Shown: positions 44,796-53,664, counted from the first letter of the stretch. The stretch is DNA of 64,000 nt from Rossellomorea aquimaris (GCA_020524245.1 JAIVLN010000004.1:62001-126000), one strand, 5' to 3'. Translations and numbers: made by a program. Notes: generated by a model not told the origin, from the sequence alone.

Positions 44796-45512
44796 ATGGA
44801 AAAATCTATCTCATACGACTCGTATCAAAAGTTAGCAGAGTATTATTTCCACCATGTAGATACGAAACCATTCAATGCTTATTACGAACGACCAGGTACC
44901 TTGTCCTTATTGCCAGATGTTGAAAATAAAACCGTATTAGATGCGGGATGTGGTGCAGGTTGGTATACGAAATGGTTACTTGATCATGGAGCAAAAGTGA
45001 CTTCTGTTGACTTCAGTGAAAATATGATACACGTGACAAAACAACGTGTTGGAAATCAAGCAGAAATTTTTACTGCTGACTTGAACCAGCCTTTAAACAT
45101 ACAATCAAAAAAATATGATGTGATTGTTTCGGCACTTACCCTTCATTATTTAAAAGATTGGGAAGGAACCATGCAGGAATTCAATCGCGTACTCATAAAC
45201 AAAGGCAGACTCATTTTCTCCGTTCACCATCCTTTCATGGATTTCACATTGTTCAATTGCAATAACTACTTTGCTACGGAATTGTTAACGGACGAATGGG
45301 AAACGCCTGAGGGTGCAGTGGAAGTGCAATTCTACCGTCGACCTCTGAATGAAATATTGAAGCCGTTATACTTGAATGGATTTGTCATCGAAAAAATCAT
45401 TGAACCGATGCCAACTGAAGAGTTCAGAAAAGCTCTTCCAGAAAAATATGATCGGTTGACAAAACGCCCACAATTCCTATTTGTTCGTGCACAAAAAATA
45501 ACAGATCTATAA
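44796..45512 (+). CDS. Class I SAM-dependent methyltransferase
   Basis: A 238-residue methyltransferase with motif I VLDAGCGAGWYTKWLLDHG, the acidic loop VTSVDFSENMI, motif II region YDVIVSALTLHYLKDW and the post-motif RLIFSVHHPFM. It belongs to the small-molecule methyltransferase group (UbiE/YcgJ-like); the target is unknown. The ATG at 44796 follows AGGAG by eight bases, better than the GTG at 44787. A strong terminator follows. Confidence 0.9.
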   Translation: MEKSISYDSYQKLAEYYFHHVDTKPFNAYYERPGTLSLLPDVENKTVLDAGCGAGWYTKWLLDHGAKVTSVDFSENMIHVTKQRVGNQAEIFTADLNQPLNIQSKKYDVIVSALTLHYLKDWEGTMQEFNRVLINKGRLIFSVHHPFMDFTLFNCNNYFATELLTDEWETPEGAVEVQFYRRPLNEILKPLYLNGFVIEKIIEPMPTEEFRKALPEKYDRLTKRPQFLFVRAQKITDL

Positions 45513-45521
45513 AAAACAAAA

Positions 45522-45566
45522 ACCCCCCATCTCATAAAACAATCAGCTTCAGCAAAAGATGGGGGT
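45522..45566. terminator. Bidirectional terminator
   Basis: ACCCCCCATCT pairs with AGATGGGGGT across a loop of about 25 bases, with A- and T-rich flanks, between the convergent methyltransferase and DeoR genes. Confidence 0.85.
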
Positions 45567-45580
45567 ATGTTTTATACATT

Positions 45581-46354
45581 TCATTTTGTTGAATTGTCAG
45601 CAACAATCAATTCCACATTATTTTCCTCAAATACCTCCTCAAACACTGCTCCAGGCTGCTTGTCAGTAATGACCATGTCGATCTGATGGAATTGAATACT
45701 TCTATAAAACGCCTCTGTACCGAAAGATGAGTGTTCGATTAAAACAATGACTTCGTCTCCACGATTGATCATAGCCTGATTGACTAAAGCTTCTTCTTCG
45801 CTGCTGTATGAAATTCCCTCACCTGTCATTCCTTCAGCACCAATAAATACTTTATCTGTATGAAAATCATTTAAACTTTTGATTAATGCAGGACCATATA
45901 GAAATCTTCTGTCTTTATCGAATTTTCCCCCAAGGAGATGGATATGTACCTTTTCACTCTTGGACAGTATTTGAAGCAAGGTTATGGCATTTGTAACGAC
46001 TTTAATATTCGGAGAATATAAAACACTCGCTAAAGACTCTACTGTTTTAGATGCATCTAACAGTAGAGATTCACCTTCTTTTACAATGGATTTTGCATAG
46101 TTCGTAATCCTTTGTATGGAAAGTGTCGGATAGGTGTTAGATTCATTATGCTTCCTATCAACAGGCGGAGTTGATGTACGCAATTTCGCACCACCCCTTG
46201 TCCTGATTACATCTGCGTCTTGTTCCAGTTTCACAAGATCCCTTCTAGCGGTATCTCTAGAAATTTCATACCTCTCCATCATTTCACCGACAGATATACG
46301 TTTATGTTCTTTTAAGTATTCTTTAATTTCTATTAAACGTTCGTCTTGGTACAT
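45581..46354 (-). CDS. DeoR family transcriptional regulator
   Basis: A 257-residue repressor. The N-terminal DeoR HTH is EYLKEHKRISVGEMMERYE then ISRDTARRDLVKLEQDADVI. The sugar-phosphate-binding domain follows, with ILLDASKTVESLA-type region, VVTNAITLLQIL, LLGGKFD and GAEGMTGEGISYSSEEEA. The ATG at 46354 follows GTGAGG on the minus strand; upstream codons lack a ribosome site. No sugar gene lies beside it, so its target is elsewhere. Confidence 0.92.
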   Translation of the reverse strand: MYQDERLIEIKEYLKEHKRISVGEMMERYEISRDTARRDLVKLEQDADVIRTRGGAKLRTSTPPVDRKHNESNTYPTLSIQRITNYAKSIVKEGESLLLDASKTVESLASVLYSPNIKVVTNAITLLQILSKSEKVHIHLLGGKFDKDRRFLYGPALIKSLNDFHTDKVFIGAEGMTGEGISYSSEEEALVNQAMINRGDEVIVLIEHSSFGTEAFYRSIQFHQIDMVITDKQPGAVFEEVFEENNVELIVADNSTK

Positions 46355-46513
46355 AATTGACCTCACTTTGGTACGCACAGTAGTATTTAATTTCATTATA
46401 AGTGTTTTGAGCGAAGTAAGCAAAAGGGAATTCATTTAAATTACTTATTATTACTTATTGATTAATTTGATCAAATGGCTTAAGATTGATTATATGACTT
46501 AAAGGAGCGGAGA

Positions 46514-46621
46514 ATGGGATATGATCAGTTTTATCCTTATCACTTTATTGGTATTCTTGGAACTGAGCCTTTTGCTGATGGTTCGGAACGAAACTTCATA
46601 GATAATTCTCATCATATGTAG
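46514..46621 (+). CDS. Possible small ORF, 35 aa, overlapping a hydrophobic ORF
   Basis: AAAGGAG lies six bases before an ATG that opens 35 codons (MGYDQFYPYHFIGILG then polar residues). A second frame starting at 46521 encodes about 26 mostly hydrophobic residues (MISFILITLLVFLELSLLLM). At most one is likely real. The stretch between the DeoR and GNAT genes (46355-46717) holds nothing else I recognise. Confidence 0.3.
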   Translation: MGYDQFYPYHFIGILGTEPFADGSERNFIDNSHHM

Positions 46622-46717
46622 AGACAAAATGGGTACGGAAGGAAGGATTCCGTACTTTTTGTATGTAATTATAAGGGTACTGACTTTATAATAAACGTTT
46701 GAAAGAAGGGTAGAGAA

Positions 46718-47584
46718 ATGAAAGCAATAACTTATACAAGTGCAACGGCGTACGCTGAGTATGCTCATCACGATTTGTATAAACGAGAAGCATTACATAA
46801 TCTCCCAATCGGCATATTGAACCGCTGTGTGAAACAGGAACAAGAAGGGGGACAGACTGAGCCACCTCCTTATTTTTTAACCATCAAGAACGGACATGAA
46901 TCTTTGTTGTACTTAATGATGACACCACCTTACAATATGGGGGTGTTTGGTGAGCCGCTCAATCCAAGCATAAAAAGTGCGGTCGAATGCGCTATCGATT
47001 ATTTATTGTCGGAAGGGGTTCCTCTACCTGGTGTCATTGGAGAAAAATCAATTTCTGAGCTATTCGCAACCATTTGGTCTGAAAAAACAGGGGAATCTTA
47101 CAAAATGGCAATGGATCAGCGTATTTATAAACTGACGAAAGTGAAAGACGATATCCAACGGCCTGGAGAAATACGGCTCGCTACGTTAAATGATCTAGAC
47201 GTCATTAAAGAATGGGGATATCAGTTTTCATTTGTAACAGAAAATCCTTTCACAAAAGAGCAGGCAGAGGAAAAATCAAGGCAATTCATAAAGGAACAAA
47301 GTGTTTATTTATGGGTTGTCAATGATGAACCGGTATCTATGGCTCGGAAAGCACGCGGTACGAAGAATGGGATAAGCGTTAATTATGTATACACTCCTTC
47401 CGAGCATCAAAGAAAAGGATACGCCACTGCTTGCGTAGCTGAATTGAGCGATAGGTTGTTGAAGGAGGGGTATTCCTTCTGCACGTTGTATACGGATCTT
47501 TCCAATCCGACGTCCAACAGCATTTATCAGAAGATCGGTTACGAACCGATAGGGGATTCCGTTGTTTTTCAGTTTGACAGATAA
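46718..47584 (+). CDS. GNAT family acetyltransferase, two-domain
   Basis: A 288-residue protein. The N-terminal half is a degenerate GNAT-like or unknown domain. The C-terminal half is a GNAT domain with VNYVYTPSEHQRKGYATACV (the Q/RxxGxG/A acetyl-CoA loop) and the LYTDLSNPTSNSIYQKIGY end. The acceptor is unknown. AAGAAGGGTAG precedes the ATG. It is 14 bases from the next gene and is probably co-transcribed with it. Confidence 0.88.
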   Translation: MKAITYTSATAYAEYAHHDLYKREALHNLPIGILNRCVKQEQEGGQTEPPPYFLTIKNGHESLLYLMMTPPYNMGVFGEPLNPSIKSAVECAIDYLLSEGVPLPGVIGEKSISELFATIWSEKTGESYKMAMDQRIYKLTKVKDDIQRPGEIRLATLNDLDVIKEWGYQFSFVTENPFTKEQAEEKSRQFIKEQSVYLWVVNDEPVSMARKARGTKNGISVNYVYTPSEHQRKGYATACVAELSDRLLKEGYSFCTLYTDLSNPTSNSIYQKIGYEPIGDSVVFQFDR

Positions 47585-47598
47585 GGGCGTGGTTTAGA

Positions 47599-48102
47599 AT
47601 GGAAAAGATATTGTATGAGGAACACCAAAAGATGACGTTATGGTGGGTTGTTTTAATTGTAGTCGCCGTAACCAGTTTGATGTGGTACGGTTTCATACAA
47701 CAAATCATTTACGGTTATCCATTCGGAACCAATCCTGCTTCTGATCCAGTCTTGATCGTGTTATGGCTTTTATTCGGTATCGGATTTCCGATTTTCTTTC
47801 TTTCTTTGAAATTGACGACGACGGTTACAGAAATGGCCATCTACGTGCAATTTAAACCGCTGATGATCAAACAACAGACCATACCTTTTTCAGAAATTAC
47901 TTCTATCCAAGTTGAAACCTATCATCCCATAAAGGAGTTTTGGGGCTATGGGATTCGGCTGAGCATAGATGGGGCAAAAGCATATAATATAAAAGGGAAT
48001 CATGGGATAAGAATCGAGCTCAAGAATGGAAAAAAGATGCTAATCGGTACTCAAAAAACGGATGAAATAAAAGAGGTGCTGGAGAGTATTAATATTCAGT
48101 AA
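47599..48102 (+). CDS. Small membrane protein with PH-like tail (DUF6141-like)
   Basis: A 167-residue protein with two membrane helices (about residues 14-34 and 50-70), then a soluble domain of beta strands (ITSIQVETYHPIKEFWGYG, HGIRIELKNGKKMLIGT) resembling a bacterial PH-like domain. Function is unknown. It is co-directional with and 14 bases from the acetyltransferase gene and convergent with the broken cation exporter gene. Confidence 0.7.
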   Translation: MEKILYEEHQKMTLWWVVLIVVAVTSLMWYGFIQQIIYGYPFGTNPASDPVLIVLWLLFGIGFPIFFLSLKLTTTVTEMAIYVQFKPLMIKQQTIPFSEITSIQVETYHPIKEFWGYGIRLSIDGAKAYNIKGNHGIRIELKNGKKMLIGTQKTDEIKEVLESINIQ

Positions 48103-48748
48103 CGATGACGATGTGAAAGATTGTATTTAATTACAGCCATCACATCGCCCCGGTTCCTCTTCAATCTGTATCGTTGTGTGATCGATTTGGAAATCCTTCT
48201 TCAGTTTATCCGATGCCTGATTCAATATGCCTTGATAATCACTCCCGGACTCCACTACGATATGGCAGCTTAATGCAATATAACCTGATGTAATCGACCA
48301 GACATGCAAATCGTGTACATCTTTAATTTCCGTAAGCGATTCAAGAGATACCTTAATATTACTTAAATTGATATGAGAAGGTGTGCCCTCCATTAATACA
48401 TGGATCGCTTCCCCTGTTACACGCCATCCGCTGACTAAAATCAATAAGGCAACGATGACACTAGCTAAAGGATCCGCATAACCCCAACCGAACCATATGA
48501 TGACAACTGCGGCCAGAATAGCACCTATAGAACCGAATAGATCTCCAATAACATGAAGGAGAGCGCTTTTGACATTCAAATTGTTTTGGTGATTACAGAA
48601 TTAGTGAGCGAGAAAGCCCACTCCTTTATGGGTGTAATGAAAGCGAATAGCCGAATTGGAGGTATCAATAGTATCATTAGTATATGTACACTTCCCCTTA
48701 GTAAATTGGTTAAAATCCTTCTTGAAAAATACATGTGGGTAATTAAAC

Positions 48749-48946
48749 ATGAGTTCAAAACCACTGATGAGTCCTTCAGACATCCCCAAAATTAAAGGAA
48801 AGACTTCAAAAGCGTTGAGAAAAGAATTTGCACACTTGCGTCACCTCCCTAGTCTTTGGACGCGTTCTTTTTTGGTTTCCACTGCAGACAATGTATCAAG
48901 TGAAATGATCAGACGATATGTTGAAAGTCAAAAAAAGAGAGGATGA
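48749..48946 (+). pseudogene. tnpA: Remnant of Y1 transposase TnpA, C-terminal part
   Basis: Sixty-five codons match the C-terminal end of IS200/IS605 TnpA: SSKPLMSPSDIPKIKGKTSK, LWTRSFLVSTADNVSSEMI and RRYVESQKKRG with the helix carrying the tyrosine region. The N-terminal part with the HUH histidines, which should lie immediately upstream, is missing and a stop lies at 48740. It overlaps the tnpB start (ATGA). Confidence 0.75.
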
Positions 48947-50022
48947 ACTCCGTGTCGCAACTCCTCACAATGAAAGTGAAGATTAAACCGAATCGCTTCC
49001 AACTTCATTTGTTAAAGGCATCAAGCCTCACGTATATCCAGACGATCAACAATTTGGTGGATGAAATGGTGTGTGAGAAAAAAGCGACGAAGAAAACCTC
49101 AGCCCATATAGCCGCCGATCTCCCGAGTGCCGTCAAAAATCAATGCATCCGAGATGCTAAAAGTGTGTTTCAAAAAGCGAAAAAACATCAATTCATCAAA
49201 GTACCCATTCTGAAAAAACCTTGTATCCTTTGGAACAATCAGAACTATCGGTTTGATGAAAAACATATTTTTGTTCCATTCTTCGTTGACGGGAAATCCA
49301 AACGGATCGGCATCAAGGCATTATTCACCGATAAAATGCTGGATACGTTGTCCAAGGCCAAACTCGGAACCCTCCGTATCACAAAGAAGATGGGCAAATG
49401 GATCGCTCAGTTCTCGGTCGAGGTATCGACAAAAGAGGCGAAAGGCACTGCCGTCATGGGTGTCGATCTTGGTGTGAAAGTGCCAGCGGTCGCTGTCACA
49501 GGGAGCGGGAAGACCCAATTCTTCGGAAACGGAAGAAAAAATCGCTTCATCCGTCGGAAGTTTAAAAAGAAACGTAAACGCCTTGGGAGGCTTAAAAAAG
49601 TGAACGCCATCAAAACGCTCAAGGATAAGGAACAACGCTGGATGAAAGACCAAGACCATAAGATCAGTCGCGGGATCGTTGATTTTGCCATCCAAAACAA
49701 CGTCTCGATTATCAAACTGGAGAAACTGACGAAGATTCGTCAGACGGCAAAAACAAGCCGTAAAAATGCAAGCAACCTCCACAATTGGTCGTTCTATCGC
49801 TTGACCTTATTCATTGCGTACAAGGCGAAGCTGGCAGGCATCAAAGTTGAATACGTCGATCCGAAATATACGAGTCAGACATGCCCGAATTGTTCTAAGC
49901 GAAATAAAGCGAAGGATCGAACGTATCAATGTCCATGTGGGTTCTCTACACACAGAGACCGAGTCGGTGCAATGAACCTCCGTGTTGCACCTGTGGCAGA
50001 TGGTCAAAGTCTGTCAGCCTAG
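48943..50022 (+). CDS. tnpB: RNA-guided endonuclease TnpB
   Basis: A 359-residue TnpB, the ancestor-type nuclease of Cas12. The RuvC residues are present: Asp175 in MGVDLGVKVPAV, Glu260 in IIKLEKLTKI and Asp339 in HRDRVGAMNL. The zinc finger is CPNCSKRNKAKDRTYQCPCG. The N-terminal helix-turn-helix and the basic FIRRKFKKKRKRLGRLKK bridging region are intact. Known TnpB proteins use an omega RNA from the element's right end to cut the empty donor site, favouring retention of the element. The start is ATG at 48943 with GAGAGG, overlapping the tnpA remnant. Confidence 0.93.
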   Translation: MNSVSQLLTMKVKIKPNRFQLHLLKASSLTYIQTINNLVDEMVCEKKATKKTSAHIAADLPSAVKNQCIRDAKSVFQKAKKHQFIKVPILKKPCILWNNQNYRFDEKHIFVPFFVDGKSKRIGIKALFTDKMLDTLSKAKLGTLRITKKMGKWIAQFSVEVSTKEAKGTAVMGVDLGVKVPAVAVTGSGKTQFFGNGRKNRFIRRKFKKKRKRLGRLKKVNAIKTLKDKEQRWMKDQDHKISRGIVDFAIQNNVSIIKLEKLTKIRQTAKTSRKNASNLHNWSFYRLTLFIAYKAKLAGIKVEYVDPKYTSQTCPNCSKRNKAKDRTYQCPCGFSTHRDRVGAMNLRVAPVADGQSLSA

Positions 50023-50170
50023 GATGCTATAAGCACTGTCCTGGGAGGGGTGATGGCACACCCTCAACTTACGGGCTGTTCGAAGCTGAAAAGAATTGAG
50101 AACGCAAAGCCACGTGAGAATCCCACTGAACGGAACGTTCAGCTTGCGGCTTTAGCCGTGGGAGTGTCAA
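50023..50170 (+). ncRNA. Predicted omega RNA scaffold and right end of the IS
   Basis: The bases between the tnpB stop and TCAA are rich in hairpins: CCCAC and GTGGG enclose TGAACGGAACGTTCA and GCGGCTTTAGCCG. In characterised elements the omega RNA starts inside the tnpB 3' end, runs to the right end and continues into the flank as the guide. The guide here would begin at 50171 (CTTTCATCAGG). Confidence 0.6.
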
Positions 50171-50734
50171 CTTTCATCAGGATGTATGCCACAATAAAAT
50201 TAATCATCAATCCGATTGCTGCAATGGAAAGCATACCATAACCAGCTACATCTGGAGGGTCCATAAACCGTTCATATGCTTCGTATATGATGAACAATGA
50301 AATTACAACAAGTGCTATTCCATTTATGAATGCGGCGAGAATCTCAAATCTTTTGTAACCGAATGTTTTAGAATCATTCGGTTTTTTGCTTCCGAAATGG
50401 ACGGCTAGAAAGCTAAGCCCTAGAGATGCCGCGTCACTCAACATATGTCCTGCATCAGATAATAAAGCAAGGCTGTTCGTCCATAACCCGCCAATCACTT
50501 CAACAATCATGAATGTACTGATCAAGAAAAACGATATTCGCAACGCATTTTTGTTCTCATGGTTATGTTCGTGGTGATGATGGGCCATGAATGCTTCCTC
50601 CCGACTTTGCCATGTTGTTTTTATAGGATACACTGAACCATCTCATCTTACATCATTATATAGAAAACAGATTGATTAACAAAAGAATTGCTCTTTTGTA
50701 TACTAGTATTGAATGAACAAGAGGGGGAACCAGT

Positions 50735-51049
50735 ATGAAAATAATAACAAGTGAAAAAGAATTTTATGAAATCATCAGTCAAGATACAAAATCGGTTGTC
50801 AAATTTGAAGCAGATTGGTGCCCGGATTGTAAGCGACTGGATATGTTCATTGGTGATATCATTGAAGAAAATAATGATAAGCAATGGTATCAAATCGACA
50901 AGGACGAATTTCCTGAACTCGCTGAAAAATACGAAGTGATGGGAATTCCGAGTTTGCTTGTGTATGAAAAAGGAGAGAAAAAAGGGCATTTACACAGCGC
51001 TAATGCTAAAACACCTGAATCTGTCCGTTCATTCTTTGAAAACCAATAA
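50735..51049 (+). CDS. Thioredoxin family protein, CPDC active site
   Basis: A 104-residue thioredoxin-fold protein with FEADWCPDCKRLD as active site and the cis-proline in VMGIPSLLV. CPDC instead of CGPC indicates a specialised or YtpP-like thiol reductase. It is cytoplasmic, without a signal peptide. AAGAGGGGG precedes the ATG. It is a single gene ended by a terminator. Confidence 0.9.
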   Translation: MKIITSEKEFYEIISQDTKSVVKFEADWCPDCKRLDMFIGDIIEENNDKQWYQIDKDEFPELAEKYEVMGIPSLLVYEKGEKKGHLHSANAKTPESVRSFFENQ

Positions 51050-51056
51050 TTGTCCG

Positions 51057-51092
51057 AAAAGGAGGTAGGCTATTTAGCCTTACCTCCTTTTA
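51057..51092 (+). terminator. Terminator after thioredoxin gene
   Basis: AAAAGGAGGTAGGCTA and TAGCCTTACCTCCTTTT form a long stem with a short loop, ending in TTTT. Confidence 0.88.
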
Positions 51093-51178
51093 TTTTATTC
51101 ATCCTACATAGGCGATTATCCGTTACGAAATATCCCTTCCATCAATACCTTAATAACAGATGGAAGGGAGAGGTGAAT

Positions 51179-51421
51179 ATGAAAAGAAAATCTAGCGGGA
51201 ATGCCAACCATGATGTTGAAAAGAATCAGTCAGAGGAAAGAGAAAGACCAGAAATCAACATTTGGGACGCAATGTGGGGGATCGGTGTTGATGAGTCAGA
51301 TGAAGAAGAACTGGAATTAGAAGAACACGATGAAGAACTTGAAGAGGAACGAGAAGAAAATGAGACAGAAGATGATGATGACGAAGAAAAACGTATACGC
51401 AACTTCTGGTTTAACTGGTAA
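51179..51421 (+). CDS. Highly acidic protein, 80 aa
   Basis: Not recognised. A basic start (MKRKSSGNANHD) leads to PEINIWDAMWGIGVDES, then an almost unbroken run of Glu and Asp, and ends with a basic, aromatic tail (RIRNFWFNW). Disorder and a strong negative charge suggest a binding or chaperone-like partner. GGGAGAGGTG precedes the ATG. A terminator follows. Confidence 0.65.
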   Translation: MKRKSSGNANHDVEKNQSEERERPEINIWDAMWGIGVDESDEEELELEEHDEELEEEREENETEDDDDEEKRIRNFWFNW

Positions 51422-51429
51422 CAACTAAT

Positions 51430-51468
51430 AGGCTGACCCAATTTAATCAGGTCAGCCGTCTTTTTTTA
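51430..51468. terminator. Bidirectional terminator
   Basis: GGCTGACC pairs with GGTCAGCC across an 11-base loop, followed by a long T run; it also lies at the end of the convergent yjiH gene. Confidence 0.9.
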
Positions 51469-52833
51469 AAATATGATATGTGCCATGATAACGATGACAG
51501 GCAACGTTATCAAAGTTCTTTCTAAGAATATGATTACGAGATCTTTGAAGTTCACTGGTATTTTAGAACCTAGTAACAAACCACCGACTTCAGACATGTA
51601 AATCAATTGTGTAACGGATAGACAAGCTATGATGAACCTTGTCATTTCACTTTGTATAAGTTCAGACCCGATAAGTGCCGGTAAGAACATGTCTGCAAAT
51701 CCTACCACCATTGTTTGTGCAGCAGCTGCAGCCTCGGGAACTTGCATGATTTGAAGGAGCGGTACAAATGGTGCACCGATCCACTCAAAAAATGGTGTCT
51801 TCTCAGCAACGATCAATGCGATTGTTCCGATTGCCATAACAATAGGAATGACGCCCATCCACATGTCGAGTACATTTTGAGTTCCGCCTTTGAAAATGGC
51901 GTCAAAACTTCGCGTCTTTTTCGCGGTTGTTGCTGCAGAACGAAGCCCGTGCCCCAAAATCGACATACCTTCAGGAATTTCCTCGCTTTTTTGAACTTCC
52001 GATTCATCCACATATGTGTCCTTTTTCTTTGATAGTGGCGGAATTCTAGGCATGATCAATGCCGCTGCAAGTCCAGCCAACACAATAGTCAGATAATAAG
52101 GACCAAAATAAGCTTCTAACTCCATCTGTTGAAGTACAACGATCGTGAAAGTAATGGATACGACAGAGAAGGTCGTTCCAATTACAGCTGCTTCACGCTT
52201 AGAATAGTTTCCTTCCTGGTATTGTTTACTCGTCAATAGTACTCCGATCGTACCATCTCCTAACCAGGATGCAAGACAGTCGATCGAAGAACGACCAGGT
52301 AATGTGAAAAGCGGTCGCATGATTTTTGTCAATAATGCACCGAACAACTCAAGCAATCCAAAGTTCAGAAGCAATGGCAAGAATAATCCAGCAAACAAGA
52401 ACACAGAAAAGAGGACTGGAATAAGCCCCTCAAGCAGGAGGCCTCCCGTTGCATCAGACCAAACAGCTTCTGGTCCAAGTTGGAATAAAGTCATAACTGC
52501 AAAAATCAATCCTAGTATTCTAGCAATTACCCATATCGGGCGAACCACTAATAGAGAATTCAAAAATGGTCTTTCCATTATGAACGAAGGCTTCACCATT
52601 GATGCTAATAAGGTCAGGATGACCGTTATGGCGATGATGACCGTCATAATTGTCGGTAGTTTTCCTTCTAACACCTGTTGCACCCAATCTGCGAGAAGTG
52701 CGACAGGAATCGTGACTTCTCCTTTGAAATTAATCGGAATCATAAACAGGAAAATACCGATAAGAGAAGGGATTGCGAATTTCAAATAATTAAATAATGT
52801 AAGTTGGTTTGAGTTCGTCTTTTCTTGGTCCAT
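51466..52833 (-). CDS. yjiH: YjiH family nucleoside-recognition membrane protein
   Basis: A 455-residue membrane protein with 10-11 helices and the Gate/nucleoside-recognition repeats: WLGDGTIGVLLTSKQY in the first and QTMVVGFADMFLPALIG in the second. YjiH proteins are predicted transporters with unknown substrate. The start ATG at 52833 follows AGAGGTG on the minus strand. It is convergent with the acidic protein gene. Confidence 0.87.
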   Translation of the reverse strand: MDQEKTNSNQLTLFNYLKFAIPSLIGIFLFMIPINFKGEVTIPVALLADWVQQVLEGKLPTIMTVIIAITVILTLLASMVKPSFIMERPFLNSLLVVRPIWVIARILGLIFAVMTLFQLGPEAVWSDATGGLLLEGLIPVLFSVFLFAGLFLPLLLNFGLLELFGALLTKIMRPLFTLPGRSSIDCLASWLGDGTIGVLLTSKQYQEGNYSKREAAVIGTTFSVVSITFTIVVLQQMELEAYFGPYYLTIVLAGLAAALIMPRIPPLSKKKDTYVDESEVQKSEEIPEGMSILGHGLRSAATTAKKTRSFDAIFKGGTQNVLDMWMGVIPIVMAIGTIALIVAEKTPFFEWIGAPFVPLLQIMQVPEAAAAAQTMVVGFADMFLPALIGSELIQSEMTRFIIACLSVTQLIYMSEVGGLLLGSKIPVNFKDLVIIFLERTLITLPVIVIMAHIIF

Positions 52834-53193
52834 CTAGTGCGTTCACCTCTGCGTTGTATTTTGGAATCAAATATTTCTATGCTTACCTGGATATCCAAAG
52901 CATTTCCTCGTTAATACCAACTGTATAAACATGAAAGGAATAGAGTATGTAGCTTGAATGATGCTAGGCAGCAAATAAAAAAGAGTGCACAACGATGCAT
53001 CTCTAAAAACGAAACAGTATAATTATAACATACTTAAATTTTCAAAAAAAGATGAAATTTCGAGTTATAAAACTAAAAAATATAAAAAACTTTTAAAAAT
53101 ATCACCACTTGTACCTATCAAAAAAATCACTCATACATAGGATGTATTGAAAAGAATATTCTTTTAAGACCTTAAGGGAGGAGGATGTATTTC
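52834..53193. other. Intergenic stretch, no gene seen
   Basis: These 360 bases are AT-rich, especially from 53020 to 53110. They must hold promoters for the divergent yjiH and YjcZ genes; I see no clear riboswitch, tRNA or operator. Confidence 0.5.
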
Positions 53194-53283
53194 ATGGGTT
53201 ACGGCTATGGAGCAGGTTTTGCCTTGATCGTAGTATTGTTTATTCTCCTTATTATTGTAGGATGTGCTTGTTTCTTATACTAA
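53194..53283 (+). CDS. YjcZ family sporulation protein, 29 aa
   Basis: A 29-residue peptide: MGYGYGAGFALIVVLFILL, then IIVGCACFLY. The Gly-Tyr start and single membrane helix ending in Cys residues are the YjcZ/SscA pattern of small spore-associated peptides. AAGGGAGGAGG lies nine bases before the ATG. It fits the spore gene neighbourhood downstream. Confidence 0.88.
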   Translation: MGYGYGAGFALIVVLFILLIIVGCACFLY

Positions 53284-53442
53284 GAAACCAACCTACTTAG
53301 GTAAGTGAAAGGGGTACTCACTCCTTTTACTGCCTATATAAATAGAAATTCTATAGAATAAACATTCATTCATTGAAGGGTTGGCCTATATCCAGGTGGG
53401 TCCGACTCTTTTTCTTTTGAGTCAAACTGAAGGAGTGTAGAT

Positions 53443-53664
53443 ATGCCATCTATCATATTAGGTGCCATCAAAATTTCAACTGTTAATGATGGAAATGTCA
53501 ATTTCGGTGATTTATTTTATAACTCTCCCGTTTCTACTTCAAAATCGGTTACAGGTTCAGGGGGAGGAAATACTGGGGATTTTTCTCAAGTGAATAACCT
53601 GTTCAGCGCCGTTGTGGCAATAGATCCAGATGTTGCGGATAGCAACAATGCGGGAAACATATAA
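53443..53664 (+). CDS. GerPA/GerPF family spore germination protein
   Basis: A 73-residue member of the GerPA/GerPF family: MPSIILGAIKISTVNDGNV, VNFGDLFYNSP, GSGGGNTGDF and the end DPDVADSNNAGNI. These proteins sit in the spore inner coat and allow nutrients to reach germinant receptors. AAGGAGTG precedes the ATG. It lies outside the main gerP operon and on the opposite strand. Confidence 0.85.
   Translation: MPSIILGAIKISTVNDGNVNFGDLFYNSPVSTSKSVTGSGGGNTGDFSQVNNLFSAVVAIDPDVADSNNAGNI

Larger units (their letters stand above)
48597..50170 (+). mobile_element. IS200/IS605 family element, IS608-like, 1574 bp
   Basis: The element sits directly after TTAC (48593-48596) and ends in TCAA (50167-50170), the left-target and right-end cleavage tetranucleotides of IS608. 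There are no terminal inverted repeats or target duplication, as expected for this family. The left end has a hairpin around CCCA/TGGG (48618-48635) and the right end nested hairpins. It carries a tnpA remnant and an intact tnpB, so it cannot move without help. Confidence 0.9.
48127..50588 (-). pseudogene. czcD: Cation diffusion facilitator (CzcD-like) gene split by an IS element
   Basis: The two parts of one CDF zinc/cobalt exporter gene flank the insertion. The N-terminal part (50171-50588) has a His-rich start, ALLSDAGHMLSDAASLGLS with the metal-binding HD pair, and ends at AYILMK. The C-terminal part (48127-48592) resumes at NNLNVKSALLHVIGDLFGS, includes VHDLHVWSITSG and ends with a Cys-rich EEEPGRCDGC tail. 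Removing bases 48597-50170 restores the frame exactly, giving MKGNHQNNLNV. The ATG at 50588 follows GGGAGGAAG. No full-length exporter can be made from the interrupted copy. Confidence 0.93.

Noticed and set aside
49321-49782. Antisense open frame of 153 codons inside tnpB
   Set aside because: It mirrors the coding bias of tnpB and has no ribosome site or recognisable motif.
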